Below are positions 8,271-16,807 of a DNA stretch of 64,000 nt, one piece after another. This DNA is from Curtobacterium sp. MCPF17_002 (GTDB taxonomy: Bacteria; Actinomycetota; Actinomycetes; Actinomycetales; Microbacteriaceae). The stretch is taken from the NCBI RefSeq assembly GCF_003234115.2, contig NZ_CP126251.1, positions 3,758,212-3,822,211 of the forward strand, written 5' to 3'. The translations under genes were made by a program, and so were the position numbers. Position 1 is the stretch's first letter, and every line of letters begins with the position of its first letter. The notes beneath the pieces are model-generated. The model was not told where the DNA came from. It saw nothing but the letters and a program-made list of their open reading frames with translations, and did not search any database.

Positions 8271-9016
8271 GCGCCGCGACCGCACCCGGGACGGCTGCTC
8301 CGCTCCTCGAGCTCGACGCCGTCAGCGTGCAGTACGGCACCGGGGCGAAGGCGGTCACCGCCCTCGCCGGCATCGACCTGCAGATCCGCCGTGGCGAGAT
8401 GGTGGCCGTGATGGGCACCTCGGGCTCGGGCAAGTCGACCCTGCTCGCCTGCGCCGGCACGCTGCTGCCGCCGACGAGCGGCGAGGTCGTCATCGACGGC
8501 GACTGGGTGTCCGACCGCCCCGCGAAGGACCTCGCGGCGTTGCGGCGTCGGCTCGTCGGGTTCGTGTTCCAGGACTTCAACCTCATCCCCTCGCTCACGG
8601 CGGTCGAGAACGTGGCGCTGCCGCTCGAGCTCGACGGGTGGAAGGCGAGCCGTGCCCGGCGCGCGGCGGAACTCGCGCTCGACAACGTCGAGCTCGGCCA
8701 CCGCGCCGACGCCTTCCCGGACGACCTGTCCGGCGGCCAGCAGCAGCGTGTGGCGATCGCCCGCGGGGTCGTCGGCGAGCGCCGGCTGGTCCTCGCCGAC
8801 GAACCGACGGGTGCGCTGGACTCGCAGACCGGCGAGGTGGTGCTGCGGATGCTCCGCCGGCACGTCGACGCCGGGGCGGGGGCGCTCCTCGTGACGCACG
8901 ACGCCCGGCACGCGGCGTGGGCGGACCGGATCGTCTTCCTGCGGGACGGCCGGGTCGTCGACGAGACCGTGTACTCGGGCGTCGAGATGGCACTCGCGGA
9001 CCGAGCCGCGTCGTGA
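8267..9016 (+). CDS. ABC transporter ATP-binding protein (MacB/LolD type)
   Basis: 249 residues. Walker A GTSGSGKST near residue 53, Q-loop VFQDFNLIPSLTAVENV, signature LSGGQQQRVAIAR, Walker B RLVLADEPTGALD and H-loop LVTHDAR are all intact. This is the class that powers MacB-like and lipoprotein-type exporters with FtsX-domain permeases. The GTG start overlaps the PadR stop by 4 nt, and its own stop overlaps the permease start by 4 nt, so all three are translationally coupled. Confidence 0.95.
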   Translation: MSAATAPGTAAPLLELDAVSVQYGTGAKAVTALAGIDLQIRRGEMVAVMGTSGSGKSTLLACAGTLLPPTSGEVVIDGDWVSDRPAKDLAALRRRLVGFVFQDFNLIPSLTAVENVALPLELDGWKASRARRAAELALDNVELGHRADAFPDDLSGGQQQRVAIARGVVGERRLVLADEPTGALDSQTGEVVLRMLRRHVDAGAGALLVTHDARHAAWADRIVFLRDGRVVDETVYSGVEMALADRAAS

Positions 9017-11895
9017 GCGAGCGTCGGCGGGCTGCCGACGCCGATCCGCTCCGTACCGGTCACCGGTCCGGACGCCGACCCGCGCGCCCGCGGTCGGAGC
9101 GGGTCCGCACGCCGTTCGCGATCCGTCCGGCACTGCGGCTCGGGCGGCGGCTGGCGTTCGCGAAGGTCGGGCGTGCAGCGCTCATCGTCGCCCTGATCGG
9201 GATCCCCACCGCGGGGTTCACCGCGGCCTCGATCGTGGTGCAGTCGACGCAGCCGACCGCGACGGAGCAGCTCCGGTACGACCTCGGGCACGCGGCGGCA
9301 CAGATGCGGGTCGCCGGCCCGGACCTGCCCGGCATGCGGCAGGACCCCGTGGACTGGCAGTACACCCAGCCGGACCGGAAGAGCCCTGCGGCGAAGGCGA
9401 CGGGTGACGAAGCGCCCGCGAACGTGCTCGACCACGTGCCGTCCGGTGCGGTGTCGATCCCGGTGGGGTCGTCGTCCGTCGTGCTCGCGGGGCCGAAGGG
9501 ACCGATCGGCACCCAGGCGGTCGAGGGCGCCGTCTGGTCGGCGGTCCTCGACGGGCACTGGCACGTCCTCGACGGCACTGCCCCGACCGGCCGCGACGAA
9601 CTGATGGTCACCCCGGCGACGCTGCAGCGACTCGGCGCCTCCATCGGTGACACGGTCGACCTGACCGATCCCGTCACGAAGCGCCTGACGATCAGCGGCA
9701 CGATGCGTGACGCGGCGTCCGACCCGGACGCGCAGGGCGTGTTCCTGCCGTGGGGGACCACCCTGTCCACGAGCACGGGCGAGGACCCGACGGGCGCCTC
9801 GGACCTCACCGTGTACCTGGCGTCGGACGCCCCGACGTGGTCCGAGATCCGGCAGCTCAACCAGCACGGCATCGCGGTGGAGTCGCGCCCGGTGGTGCTC
9901 GACCCGCCGGACGCCCGGCTCCCCGGCGGCCAGACGGGTTCGCAGCTCGGCTGGTTCCTCGGTGCCCTGGCGCTCCTCGGCGTCTTCGCGATGTTCGAGG
10001 TCGCGCTCCTCGCCGGTGCTGCGTTCCTCGTCGGCACGCGCGCCGACACCCGCTCGTACGCGATCGTCACGAGCGTCGGCGGGGACCGGCGGTTCGTCCG
10101 GACGATCGTCGCCGGTTCCGGGCTGGTGCTCGGTGCCACCGGCGCGGTGCTCGGCGTGGCCCTGGGCACCGCGATCGGGATCGTCGCCTTCCGGTTGATC
10201 GACAACGGCAACGTCGGCACGTGGCCGGGCCTGCACCTCCCGGGCACGCTGCTCGTCGCGATCGGGGTCGCCGGGGTGCTCGCGGGACTGGTGTCCGCCC
10301 TCGTCGCCGCCCGGGCCGCCACGAGGATCAACGTGCTCGCGGCGCTCCGTGGGTCGCTCCGGCCCGCGGCGGTGAACCCCCGCGCCGAGCGCCGCCGTCG
10401 CATCTGGGCCCCGGTGCTCATCGTGGTGGGCGCTCTGATGACCCTCGCCTGCGGTGTCGGCGTGCTCCTGCTCAACGACCGTCCGGTCCAGGAGGACAAC
10501 GCCGTCTGGTTCGTCGGCGCCGGGGTCGCGATCGGACCGTGCCTCATGCAGCTCGGGGTGGCGATGTGCTCGCCATGGCTGCTCGCGCTCGTCGCCCGGG
10601 TCTCCACCCGTCTCGGACTGTCCGCACGCCTCGCCGCGCGGGATGCCCGCCGCAACCCGGTGCGCACGGTGCCGGTCCTCGCGAGCGTCATGAGCGTGGT
10701 GTTCGTCGCGTCGGTGGCGATCACCTGGAGCGCCTCGTCGCACGCCCAGTTCGTCCGCGACTACGAGTACCGGACCGCGGTCGGTGTCGCCACGGCCGAC
10801 GTGTCGGTCTCCGGCGACGAGGGGACCACCTCCGGGTACGACGCCGAACTCACCGCCCGTGCCGCGGGGATCGTGTCCGGGGTGCTCCCGCACGACCGGA
10901 TCCGCGTCCTCGGCGTGGTCGCGGAGCAGCTCGGCGACGAGCCGTCGACCATCACCCTGCCGCACGACTGGGTCGGCAAGGACTGCCCGACGAACGACAC
11001 CACCTCCTGCTCGACGTTCCTCGGTTCGCAGGACAGCTCGGCGCCGCACATCTGGACGGGCACCGTCGACGACTACGCGGTGCTGACCGGGCACCGTCCC
11101 TCGGCGACGGTCCGCGAGGCACTGGCGTCCGGCCAGGCGGTCTCGCTCTGGCCCGAGTACCTGCACGACGGCCAGGTCCGGCTCGACACGTTCCGCGACC
11201 GGACGTGGGACACCGGTGCGGTGACGGCGAAGACCCGTCCGGACGCCTCGACGACGATCCCCGCCGTGCTCGACGTGCAGTCCCCGCGGATCAAGGTCGG
11301 CGTCTTCATGACCCCGGAGACCGCCGAACGACACCGGGTGCCCGCGGTCGCCGGGATGCTCGTGACGACGCTGCCCGCCGACCTGACCCCCGCGCAGTGG
11401 GACGACCTGACGTCGGCGTGGCAGAGCCTCGGCGGCGCGGATCGGCAGCGGTGGGGTGGACCCGCGTTCAGCTACGAAGCCGGACCCGTCGACGCGCAGG
11501 GGGTGGTCAAGGCACTCGTCCTCGCCCTCGCCGCCGCCGTGACGATCGGGGCGACCGCGGTCGCGATCGGCCTCGCCCGTTCGGACGGCCGACGCGACGA
11601 CGAGGTCCTCGACGCGGTGGGCGCCGCACCGGTGCTCCGTCGTCGGGTGTCGGCGTGGCAGGCGGCGATCCTCACGACGGTCGGCGCGGTGATCGGCACC
11701 CTGCTCGGCCTGTTGCCGATCCGGGCGCTCACCCTGCGGTTCACGAGCGGGCCGGCTGGGGTGTCGCACATGCCGTTCGTCGCCGACTGGCCGGTGCTCG
11801 CCCTGCTCGCGCTCGGCCTGCCGGTCCTGGTGACGGCGGGCACGTGGCTGACGGCGGGACGCGGCCGACGGGTCGCGGTGCGCCGCTCGCTGTGA
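9013..11895 (+). CDS. FtsX-like ABC transporter permease
   Basis: 960 residues. After a basic N-terminus and one helix (about 48-70) there is a large extracytoplasmic domain, then an FtsX core of three to four helices ending in the RAATRINVLAALRGS coupling motif. Two further helices follow, with a second extracytoplasmic domain that has a CPTNDTTSC Cys pair, and a second FtsX-like core at the C-terminus with the DEVLDAVGAAPVLRR coupling segment. This duplicated layout is common in actinobacterial MacB-like exporters. The cargo (antibiotic, peptide or lipid) is unknown. The GTG at 9013 overlaps the ATPase stop. Confidence 0.92.
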   Translation: MSERRRAADADPLRTGHRSGRRPARPRSERVRTPFAIRPALRLGRRLAFAKVGRAALIVALIGIPTAGFTAASIVVQSTQPTATEQLRYDLGHAAAQMRVAGPDLPGMRQDPVDWQYTQPDRKSPAAKATGDEAPANVLDHVPSGAVSIPVGSSSVVLAGPKGPIGTQAVEGAVWSAVLDGHWHVLDGTAPTGRDELMVTPATLQRLGASIGDTVDLTDPVTKRLTISGTMRDAASDPDAQGVFLPWGTTLSTSTGEDPTGASDLTVYLASDAPTWSEIRQLNQHGIAVESRPVVLDPPDARLPGGQTGSQLGWFLGALALLGVFAMFEVALLAGAAFLVGTRADTRSYAIVTSVGGDRRFVRTIVAGSGLVLGATGAVLGVALGTAIGIVAFRLIDNGNVGTWPGLHLPGTLLVAIGVAGVLAGLVSALVAARAATRINVLAALRGSLRPAAVNPRAERRRRIWAPVLIVVGALMTLACGVGVLLLNDRPVQEDNAVWFVGAGVAIGPCLMQLGVAMCSPWLLALVARVSTRLGLSARLAARDARRNPVRTVPVLASVMSVVFVASVAITWSASSHAQFVRDYEYRTAVGVATADVSVSGDEGTTSGYDAELTARAAGIVSGVLPHDRIRVLGVVAEQLGDEPSTITLPHDWVGKDCPTNDTTSCSTFLGSQDSSAPHIWTGTVDDYAVLTGHRPSATVREALASGQAVSLWPEYLHDGQVRLDTFRDRTWDTGAVTAKTRPDASTTIPAVLDVQSPRIKVGVFMTPETAERHRVPAVAGMLVTTLPADLTPAQWDDLTSAWQSLGGADRQRWGGPAFSYEAGPVDAQGVVKALVLALAAAVTIGATAVAIGLARSDGRRDDEVLDAVGAAPVLRRRVSAWQAAILTTVGAVIGTLLGLLPIRALTLRFTSGPAGVSHMPFVADWPVLALLALGLPVLVTAGTWLTAGRGRRVAVRRSL

Positions 11896-11912
11896 GCGGT
11901 GGGCCCACCGGA

Positions 11913-11950
11913 CCGGAGGCGCGTGGCGGCCCCGACCCGCGCCTCCAGGC
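11913..11950. repeat. GGAGGCGCG palindrome, copy 3 (imperfect)
   Basis: GGAGGCGCG (11915-11923) pairs with CGCGCCTCC (11938-11946) around a 14-nt loop, 17 nt after the permease stop. This is a decayed copy of the repeated terminator-like element. Confidence 0.6.
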
Positions 11951-12047
11951 CGGAACTGGGAACGACCACGAGGACCCACAGCGAACGGGCTGGTTCCCCA
12001 GGTCTGGGGTCTGGTACCGGGACGCGATCCGGGGGATACCTGGAGTC

Positions 12048-12863
12048 GTGCCCCGCCCCCGCCGGCTCGCCCTGATCGCGAGCATCGTCACCGCCTGCCT
12101 CGTCGCCGGGTCGTTCGTCGTCGGATCGATCGTCATCGGGTCGATCGTCGTGGGAACCGCGGGAACCGCGGGGACCGCCGCGGCGGAGAGCAACCCGACG
12201 GCATCGGCGGCGCAGGCTCCCACCCGCGTCGAGCGCGCCGCTCCTGCCGACGTCCGTGCGGGTGCCCGGGTGCCCGTCCGCGAACAGGTGGTCTCCGGAG
12301 CACTCGGTTCCGGTGACCGTCCCGGCGCCATCACCTTCGCGTACGCCGGTGACTCCATCTCCGCCCGCCCCGACTCGTGGCTCCACGTCCTCGAACCCGA
12401 CACCCGGTTCCACGCCGTCGGCGGGTACGCGCACAGTGGGTACCGGGCCGACCAGGTGCTCGACGAGGTCCGTCCCGTGCCGGAGGCCGAGGTCCTCGTG
12501 GTCGAGCTGGGCACCAACGACGTCAACCAGGCGGTCCCCACCGCGACGACGATCGCCGACGTGGACGCCGTCGTCCGGAAGGTCGGCGCGCAGCGGGTCC
12601 TCGTCGTCGCCGGGCCGCCCTCGGACTGGACGAACAGCCGGTGGGGTGCCGACCGCCGCACCGGGCAGATCGTCCTCAGCCGTGCGCTCGAACGCGACGC
12701 GGCTGCGCACGGCTGGTCGTTCGTCGACCCGTTCACGGCGTTCCGCCGAGCGGACGGCGCCTGGGTCCGCGGGTCGTCACCGGACGGCATCCACGGGACC
12801 GCCGCGGCGAACGTCGTCGTCGCCCAGGTGATGGCGACCGCGATCACCGAGGCGGTCCACTAG
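12048..12863 (+). CDS. secreted SGNH/GDSL hydrolase
   Basis: 271 residues. The N-terminal signal or anchor (residues 5-35) is an odd Val/Ile/Gly/Ser stretch with repeated VVGSIVIGSIVVG. The catalytic domain then shows block I AYAGDSIS (Ser103), block III GTNDVN near 155-160 and block V PDGIH (Asp-His) near residue 250. The enzyme probably deacylates or deacetylates an envelope or external ester. The GTG is leaderless-type: GATACC at 12035-12040 lies 7 nt before it. Confidence 0.88.
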   Translation: MPRPRRLALIASIVTACLVAGSFVVGSIVIGSIVVGTAGTAGTAAAESNPTASAAQAPTRVERAAPADVRAGARVPVREQVVSGALGSGDRPGAITFAYAGDSISARPDSWLHVLEPDTRFHAVGGYAHSGYRADQVLDEVRPVPEAEVLVVELGTNDVNQAVPTATTIADVDAVVRKVGAQRVLVVAGPPSDWTNSRWGADRRTGQIVLSRALERDAAAHGWSFVDPFTAFRRADGAWVRGSSPDGIHGTAAANVVVAQVMATAITEAVH

Positions 12864-12875
12864 CCGCCCGGGATC

Positions 12876-12920
12876 GCAAAGAAGGTGCTGCAAAGAATCC
12901 CTTGCAAAGAGTTCTTTGCA
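12876..12920 (+). promoter_or_regulatory. ArsR-type operator array TGCAAAGA
   Basis: GCAAAGAA (12876-12883) and TGCAAAGAA (12889-12897) are followed by the palindrome TGCAAAGA-GT-TCTTTGCA (12903-12920, 8-bp arms), directly upstream of the TACGAT -10 (12925-12930). The spacing puts repressor over the -35 region, so autorepression by the adjacent regulator is likely. Confidence 0.75.
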
Positions 12921-12936
12921 GTCGTACGATCGCTCC

Positions 12937-13527
12937 ATGGCTCCCGAAGCACGCGTCCTCGACCTCCCGTCGATGAAGGCGCTCAACCACCCGCTGCGCA
13001 CCCAGCTCTTCAACGAGCTCGCCGCGCACGGTCCGGCGACGGCGACGAACCTCGCTGATCGCGTCGGTGAGTCAACCGGCTCGACCAGTTACCACCTGCG
13101 CCAGCTCGAGAAGCACGGGTTCATCGAGGAGATCGTCGGTCGCGGCAACGGCCGTGAGCGCTGGTGGCGGCGCACCCCGGTCGCGGTCCAGACCAACGTG
13201 GCGGACACCCCCGCCGGCGTCGCTGCCGCCCGCCTCATCGCCTCCGGGTCGAACGACTTCGCCGAACAGATGATCCGTGAGTTCATCGCGCGCGACCAGG
13301 AGACCATGTCCGCGGGGTGGCGGGACGCCGGTGACCTCTCGATCGCGATCATGCGGCTGGCACCGGCGGAACTGACCGAGCTGATGGACGGCATCCACGC
13401 CCTCGTCGACACATTCCGGCAGCGGCATGTCCTCGACGACGACTCCGACGCGGACACGAGCCGCGTCTTCCTCCGCCTCGCGGCGGTCCCCATCTTCGAC
13501 GACGGACCCGGACACCAAGGATCATGA
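12937..13527 (+). CDS. ArsR/winged-helix transcriptional regulator
   Basis: 196 residues. The winged HTH near the N-terminus (LNHPLRTQLFNELAAHGPATATNLADRVGES, then STSYHLRQLEKHGFIEE) is the ArsR-like DUF5937/HTH_20 type, with an extra C-terminal helical domain of about 100 residues and no metal-binding Cys motif. It therefore senses something other than a classic ArsR metal. Leaderless ATG (TACGAT six nt upstream). The stop overlaps the next small gene by ATGA. Confidence 0.87.
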   Translation: MAPEARVLDLPSMKALNHPLRTQLFNELAAHGPATATNLADRVGESTGSTSYHLRQLEKHGFIEEIVGRGNGRERWWRRTPVAVQTNVADTPAGVAAARLIASGSNDFAEQMIREFIARDQETMSAGWRDAGDLSIAIMRLAPAELTELMDGIHALVDTFRQRHVLDDDSDADTSRVFLRLAAVPIFDDGPGHQGS

Positions 13528-13760
13528 GCGCAGCACTCCACCTCGACCACGTCGGCCCGCTCGAACGGACCGCGCACCGCATCGGTCTCGCACTGCTCCG
13601 GTGGAGCGAGTCACGGGCAGTCCGCACGGGCTTCCCCGCCGACTCCGCCATCGGTTCCGACCGAGCAGCGGCCCGCCTCGCGCACGAGCAGCGCACCGCC
13701 CTGGAGGCACGGCACCGGCACTGGGACGAGCTCGCCGCCGTCACGCCCCGCGTCCGCTGA
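13524..13760 (+). CDS. small protein co-translated with the ArsR-type regulator
   Basis: 78 residues, no recognised domain. The protein is predicted to be helical and rich in Arg, Ala and His (LERTAHRIGLALLRWSESRAVRTG...), with no membrane segment. It starts inside the regulator stop (ATGA), so the two proteins should be made together and could interact. Function unknown. Confidence 0.6.
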   Translation: MSAALHLDHVGPLERTAHRIGLALLRWSESRAVRTGFPADSAIGSDRAAARLAHEQRTALEARHRHWDELAAVTPRVR

Positions 13761-13790
13761 CGGTGCAGCACGGGTCGGCCGCTCCGGCGG

Positions 13791-14114
13791 TCAACCCGTC
13801 CTGACGGGCACCTCGGCGACGACGACGTCGGGGTCCATCGGAACGGCGCCGTGGACACGCGGCACACCGTCGACCCACTCCACCGGTACGCCGGCGGCGG
13901 CGAGCCCCGCGACACTGAGGTCGATCCGGAGCAGCGGGATCGACAGGTCGCCGTACCGTTCGGCGACCACGTCCAGCACGCGATCGGGCGTGGTCACCCG
14001 GACGTACCCGCCCGGCTCGAGCGGCACGCCGCGCGTCGACACCTCGTACTCCCCGAACCCGCGGCTCATCTCCCAGTCATCGGCGATCGCCACGTGACAC
14101 ACGACGTCGGTCAT
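13791..14114 (-). CDS. DUF952-like protein
   Basis: 107 residues. The pattern VCHVAIADDW...GEYEVSTRG...GYVRVTTPDRVLDVVAERYG...LLRIDLS...PRVHGAVP follows the DUF952 layout (H...W near the N-terminus, central Q/D-V helix, terminal VHG/PLP motif). The biochemical role of the family is unknown. It is divergent from the TetR gene across a 54-bp gap holding a palindrome, so it is a likely target of that repressor. Confidence 0.7.
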   Translation of the reverse strand: MTDVVCHVAIADDWEMSRGFGEYEVSTRGVPLEPGGYVRVTTPDRVLDVVAERYGDLSIPLLRIDLSVAGLAAAGVPVEWVDGVPRVHGAVPMDPDVVVAEVPVRTG

Positions 14115-14129
14115 GGACCCTCCTCGTTA

Positions 14130-14149
14130 ATGAAACGGGAGCGTATCAT
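14130..14149. promoter_or_regulatory. palindromic operator between DUF952-like gene and TetR gene
   Basis: ATGAAACG-GGAG-CGTATCAT has 8-bp arms matching at 7 positions, just upstream of the TetR -10 (TAGAGT 14157-14162). It is a likely TetR binding site controlling both divergent genes. Confidence 0.65.
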
Positions 14150-14168
14150 TCACAGGTAGAGTGGTGTC

Positions 14169-14714
14169 GTGGCGAAACGAGGACGACCGACCGCCGACGA
14201 GCGGGCAGCACGGGACGACCGCGTGCTGGACGTGGCAGCGGCACTGTTCCTGCAGGACGGCTTCGCGGCCGTCACCCTCGACCGTGTCGCGGCCGACGCC
14301 GAGGTCACGAAGCGGACCCTCTACACGTCGTTCGGCGACAAGCACGCACTGCTCCGCGCCGTCGTCCGACGACAGCACACCTACGCCGCGGCCCCGCCGA
14401 CGGACCTCGAGGCCACGGCGACCGCGGTCTGCCGTGCGCTGCTGGCCGACGACGCCGTCGCACTCCACCGGCTCGTCATCGCCGAGGCGACGCGCTCACC
14501 CGACCTCGCCGCGGAGTTCCACGAAGCCGGACCGCTCGCCGCACAGGACGCCCTGGTCCGAGCGGGTGCCGCGCCGGACACCGTCGCGGAGCTCTTCACG
14601 CTGCTGCTCGGCGAGCTGCACCGCCGCCGGCTCCTCGGGATCGCCCCCGCGCCGACGGAAGCCGACGTCCGCGAGCGCGCTGTCCGCGCCCTCGCGCTGC
14701 TGGGACGGGGATGA
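14169..14714 (+). CDS. TetR-family transcriptional regulator
   Basis: 181 residues. The N-terminal HTH has RVLDVAAALFLQDGFAAVTLDRVAADAEVTKRTLYTSFGDKHALL, followed by a helical ligand domain with the TetR_C_7-like start (LHRLVIAEATRSPDLAAEF). It is probably a local repressor acting at 14130-14149. The GTG start is leaderless (TAGAGT six nt upstream). Confidence 0.9.
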   Translation: MAKRGRPTADERAARDDRVLDVAAALFLQDGFAAVTLDRVAADAEVTKRTLYTSFGDKHALLRAVVRRQHTYAAAPPTDLEATATAVCRALLADDAVALHRLVIAEATRSPDLAAEFHEAGPLAAQDALVRAGAAPDTVAELFTLLLGELHRRRLLGIAPAPTEADVRERAVRALALLGRG

Positions 14715-14716
14715 CC

Positions 14717-14748
14717 GGAGGCGCGTGGCGGGGTCGCCACGCGCCTCC
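14717..14748. repeat. GGAGGCGCG palindrome, copy 4
   Basis: A 14-bp perfect stem (14717-14730 with 14735-14748) lies between the convergent TetR and SDR genes, overlapping nothing coding. Probable bidirectional terminator. Confidence 0.75.
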
Positions 14749-14776
14749 AGGCCGTCAGCGTGTCAGGCCGAGCCGC

Positions 14777-15442
14777 TCACTCCGGCAGCGGCTCCGCGTA
14801 CGTCCGGAAGTCGCCCCGTTCCGTGTGGATCGCCCACAGGCGATCCGCGATCGACTCCCCGGAGTGGTCCGGCTGCCCGTCGTCGATGCCGAAGGGGATG
14901 ATGAGCTGCCCGACGTGCACCTGCTCGTCGCGCACCGCGTCGTGGAGGAGCTGCGCGTACGCGCTCTCCCCGGCGAACGCGACCGACGTGCCCGTCACGC
15001 GAGCACCCGGGCGGACGGCGCTGCCGCCGTTGACGAACAGGATCGTGCCGCGGCCGATCGACCGCATGCCCGGCAGGACCTGGCGGACCGCGGTGACGGA
15101 GCCGTAGATCGAGAACTCGATCGGACCGACGAGGTCCTCCGCGGTCGTCTCCAGCACCGGCCGCATGTACTCCTTCGCGGGCAGTGGGCTGTACTGCAGC
15201 ACCTCGATCGGGCCGAGCTGCTCCGTGGCACGCTCGAGCGCACCCTGCAGCGAGGCCTGGTCACGGACGTTCGCCGCGAACCCGGCGGCGTCGTGGCCGC
15301 GCTCCTGCAGCGAACGCGCGAGTTCGTCGAGCCGGGACTGGTTGCGGGAGATCAGGGCGATCGAGAAGCCCTCACGGGCGAAGCGGTCGGCGACGGCGAG
15401 GCCGAGGCCCTTGCCGGCTCCGACGATGGCGATGGTGGTCAT
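14777..15442 (-). CDS. SDR-fold protein lacking the catalytic Lys
   Basis: 221 residues. The Rossmann start IAIVGAGKGLGLAVADRFAREGF and the segment ILFVNGGSA are SDR-like. At the YxxxK position the sequence reads YAQLL, so the Lys that lowers the Tyr pKa is Leu. The protein may bind NAD(P) without standard dehydrogenase activity or use another base. Its ATG overlaps the stop of the upstream MFS gene (ATGA), so it is the second gene of an exporter operon. Confidence 0.85.
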   Translation of the reverse strand: MTTIAIVGAGKGLGLAVADRFAREGFSIALISRNQSRLDELARSLQERGHDAAGFAANVRDQASLQGALERATEQLGPIEVLQYSPLPAKEYMRPVLETTAEDLVGPIEFSIYGSVTAVRQVLPGMRSIGRGTILFVNGGSAVRPGARVTGTSVAFAGESAYAQLLHDAVRDEQVHVGQLIIPFGIDDGQPDHSGESIADRLWAIHTERGDFRTYAEPLPE

Positions 15443-16677
15443 GCGGTGGTCCTTCCGGGGGTGCGGGGTCGTGCGAGGACGAGCAGGCCGTACAGCGACA
15501 CCAGTGCGCCGCCGAGGACGAGGACGGCCATGGGGACCGCGGTGTCCGAGCCGCCGAGTCCCGCGATCGGAGCGGTGACGCCGGCCGTCGTCCACTGAAC
15601 CAGACCGAGCACGGCAGAGCTCGTGCCCGGGTGCTCGGGGACGACCGACGACGCGAGCGCGCCGCCGTTCGTGACGACCAGGCCGTTGCCGATCATGAGG
15701 ACGAAGAAGCCGATCAGCGCCACCATCAGCGGCATCCCGAACCAGATCGCACCGACGAGCATGCCGGCGCCGGCGATCGCCATGCAGAGCTGCCCCACCA
15801 GGATGATGCGTCTCGTGGACACTCTGCCGGCCAGTCGCGCGGCCACGAGCGACGCGACGGTCATCGCGCCCGCGTTCGCCGCGAAGTCGATCGCGTAGGC
15901 CGTCGGCGACAGGCCGTTCATCGTCTGCAGGATGAACGGTGACGTGGCGACGTACGCGAACACCCCAATGAAGGCAGCGCAGGCGGTGACCACGTAGCCG
16001 ACGAAGCGCCGGTCCCCGAGCACCTGCCGTGCCGCTCGTCGGAAGGTGCGGAGTCCACCGCCGTGGCGACGCGCACGCGGGAGCGACTCCGGCACGACCA
16101 CGACCGCCGACACGCACATGAGCACGCCGAGCCCGGCGAGCACCCAGAACGTCGTCCGCCAGTCGCCGAACTGCAGGATCGCCGCACCGAACAGCGGACC
16201 GAGCACGGGGGCGATGCCGCCGATGCCCATCACCACGTTGAGGACGCGGACGAGCTGCGTGCCGTGAGCGAGGTCGACGATGACCGACCGTGCGATCACC
16301 ATCACCCAGCCACCGCCGAAGCCCTGCAGCAGCCGCGCGACCATGAGCACCCCGATCGACGGGGCGAGGGCGCACACGACCGAGGCCGCGACGACGAGGA
16401 CCGTGCCGGCGAGGAGCGGCACCCGGCGTCCGCGCTGGTCCGAGAACGGACCGCCGACGAGCTGGCCGAGGCCCATCCCGGCGAAGAACGTCGTCAGGGT
16501 GAGCTGCACCGACGACGCGTTCGTCCGGAACTCGGCCTCGACGGACGGGAACGCGGTCACGTACATGTCCGTGGCGAGCGGGGCGACGGCCGTCAGGAAG
16601 ACGACGACGGCGATGAGGGACGTCGGGACGGCTCGGGTGGCCGTGTGGCCGTGCGGCTGGGTGAGGATGGCTGGCAC
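15439..16677 (-). CDS. MFS multidrug exporter, Bcr/CflA family
   Basis: 412 residues and 12 predicted helices. DHA1-family marks: MYVTAFPSVEAEF after helix 1, GQLVGGPFSDQRGRRVPLL (motif A), ARLLQGFGGGWVMVIARSVIVDL (motif B) and GPLFGAAILQFGDWRTTFW (motif C). It is predicted to export drugs by proton antiport. The GTG at 16677 sits at the edge of a 16-bp perfect palindrome. Translationally coupled to the SDR-like gene downstream. Confidence 0.92.
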   Translation of the reverse strand: MPAILTQPHGHTATRAVPTSLIAVVVFLTAVAPLATDMYVTAFPSVEAEFRTNASSVQLTLTTFFAGMGLGQLVGGPFSDQRGRRVPLLAGTVLVVAASVVCALAPSIGVLMVARLLQGFGGGWVMVIARSVIVDLAHGTQLVRVLNVVMGIGGIAPVLGPLFGAAILQFGDWRTTFWVLAGLGVLMCVSAVVVVPESLPRARRHGGGLRTFRRAARQVLGDRRFVGYVVTACAAFIGVFAYVATSPFILQTMNGLSPTAYAIDFAANAGAMTVASLVAARLAGRVSTRRIILVGQLCMAIAGAGMLVGAIWFGMPLMVALIGFFVLMIGNGLVVTNGGALASSVVPEHPGTSSAVLGLVQWTTAGVTAPIAGLGGSDTAVPMAVLVLGGALVSLYGLLVLARPRTPGRTTA

Positions 16678-16745
16678 CGTTCCATGGAACGGCGGGACCG
16701 TGGTCGGGTGGGAGTCCCTGCCGACAGGGGTTCCAGCGGAACCCC
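16677..16745 (-). promoter_or_regulatory. two GTTCC/GGAAC palindromes upstream of MFS gene
   Basis: CCGTTCCATGGAACGG (16677-16692) is perfect and touches the start codon. GGGGTTCC-AGC-GGAACCCC (16727-16745) lies about 50 bp further upstream. The common GTTCC...GGAAC core suggests one repressor binding twice; no cognate regulator is identified beside it. Confidence 0.65.
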
Positions 16746-16754
16746 TCCGACGGA

Positions 16755-16790
16755 CTGGAGGCGCGTGGCGGGTCCGCCACGCGCCTCCAG
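16755..16790. repeat. GGAGGCGCG palindrome, copy 5
   Basis: 16-bp arms (16755-16770 with 16775-16790) separated by 4 nt, between the 3' end of the cupin gene and the MFS promoter. Probable terminator of the cupin gene. Confidence 0.75.
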
Positions 16791-16807
16791 GCCGCCTTCC
16801 GGTCGCG

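Noticed and set aside
8044..11979. Open frame of 1311 codons on the minus strand opposite the ABC transporter genes
   Set aside because: High-GC antisense frame; Arg/Asp/His-rich random-looking translation with no domain, while the plus strand encodes a complete ABC ATPase and FtsX permease.
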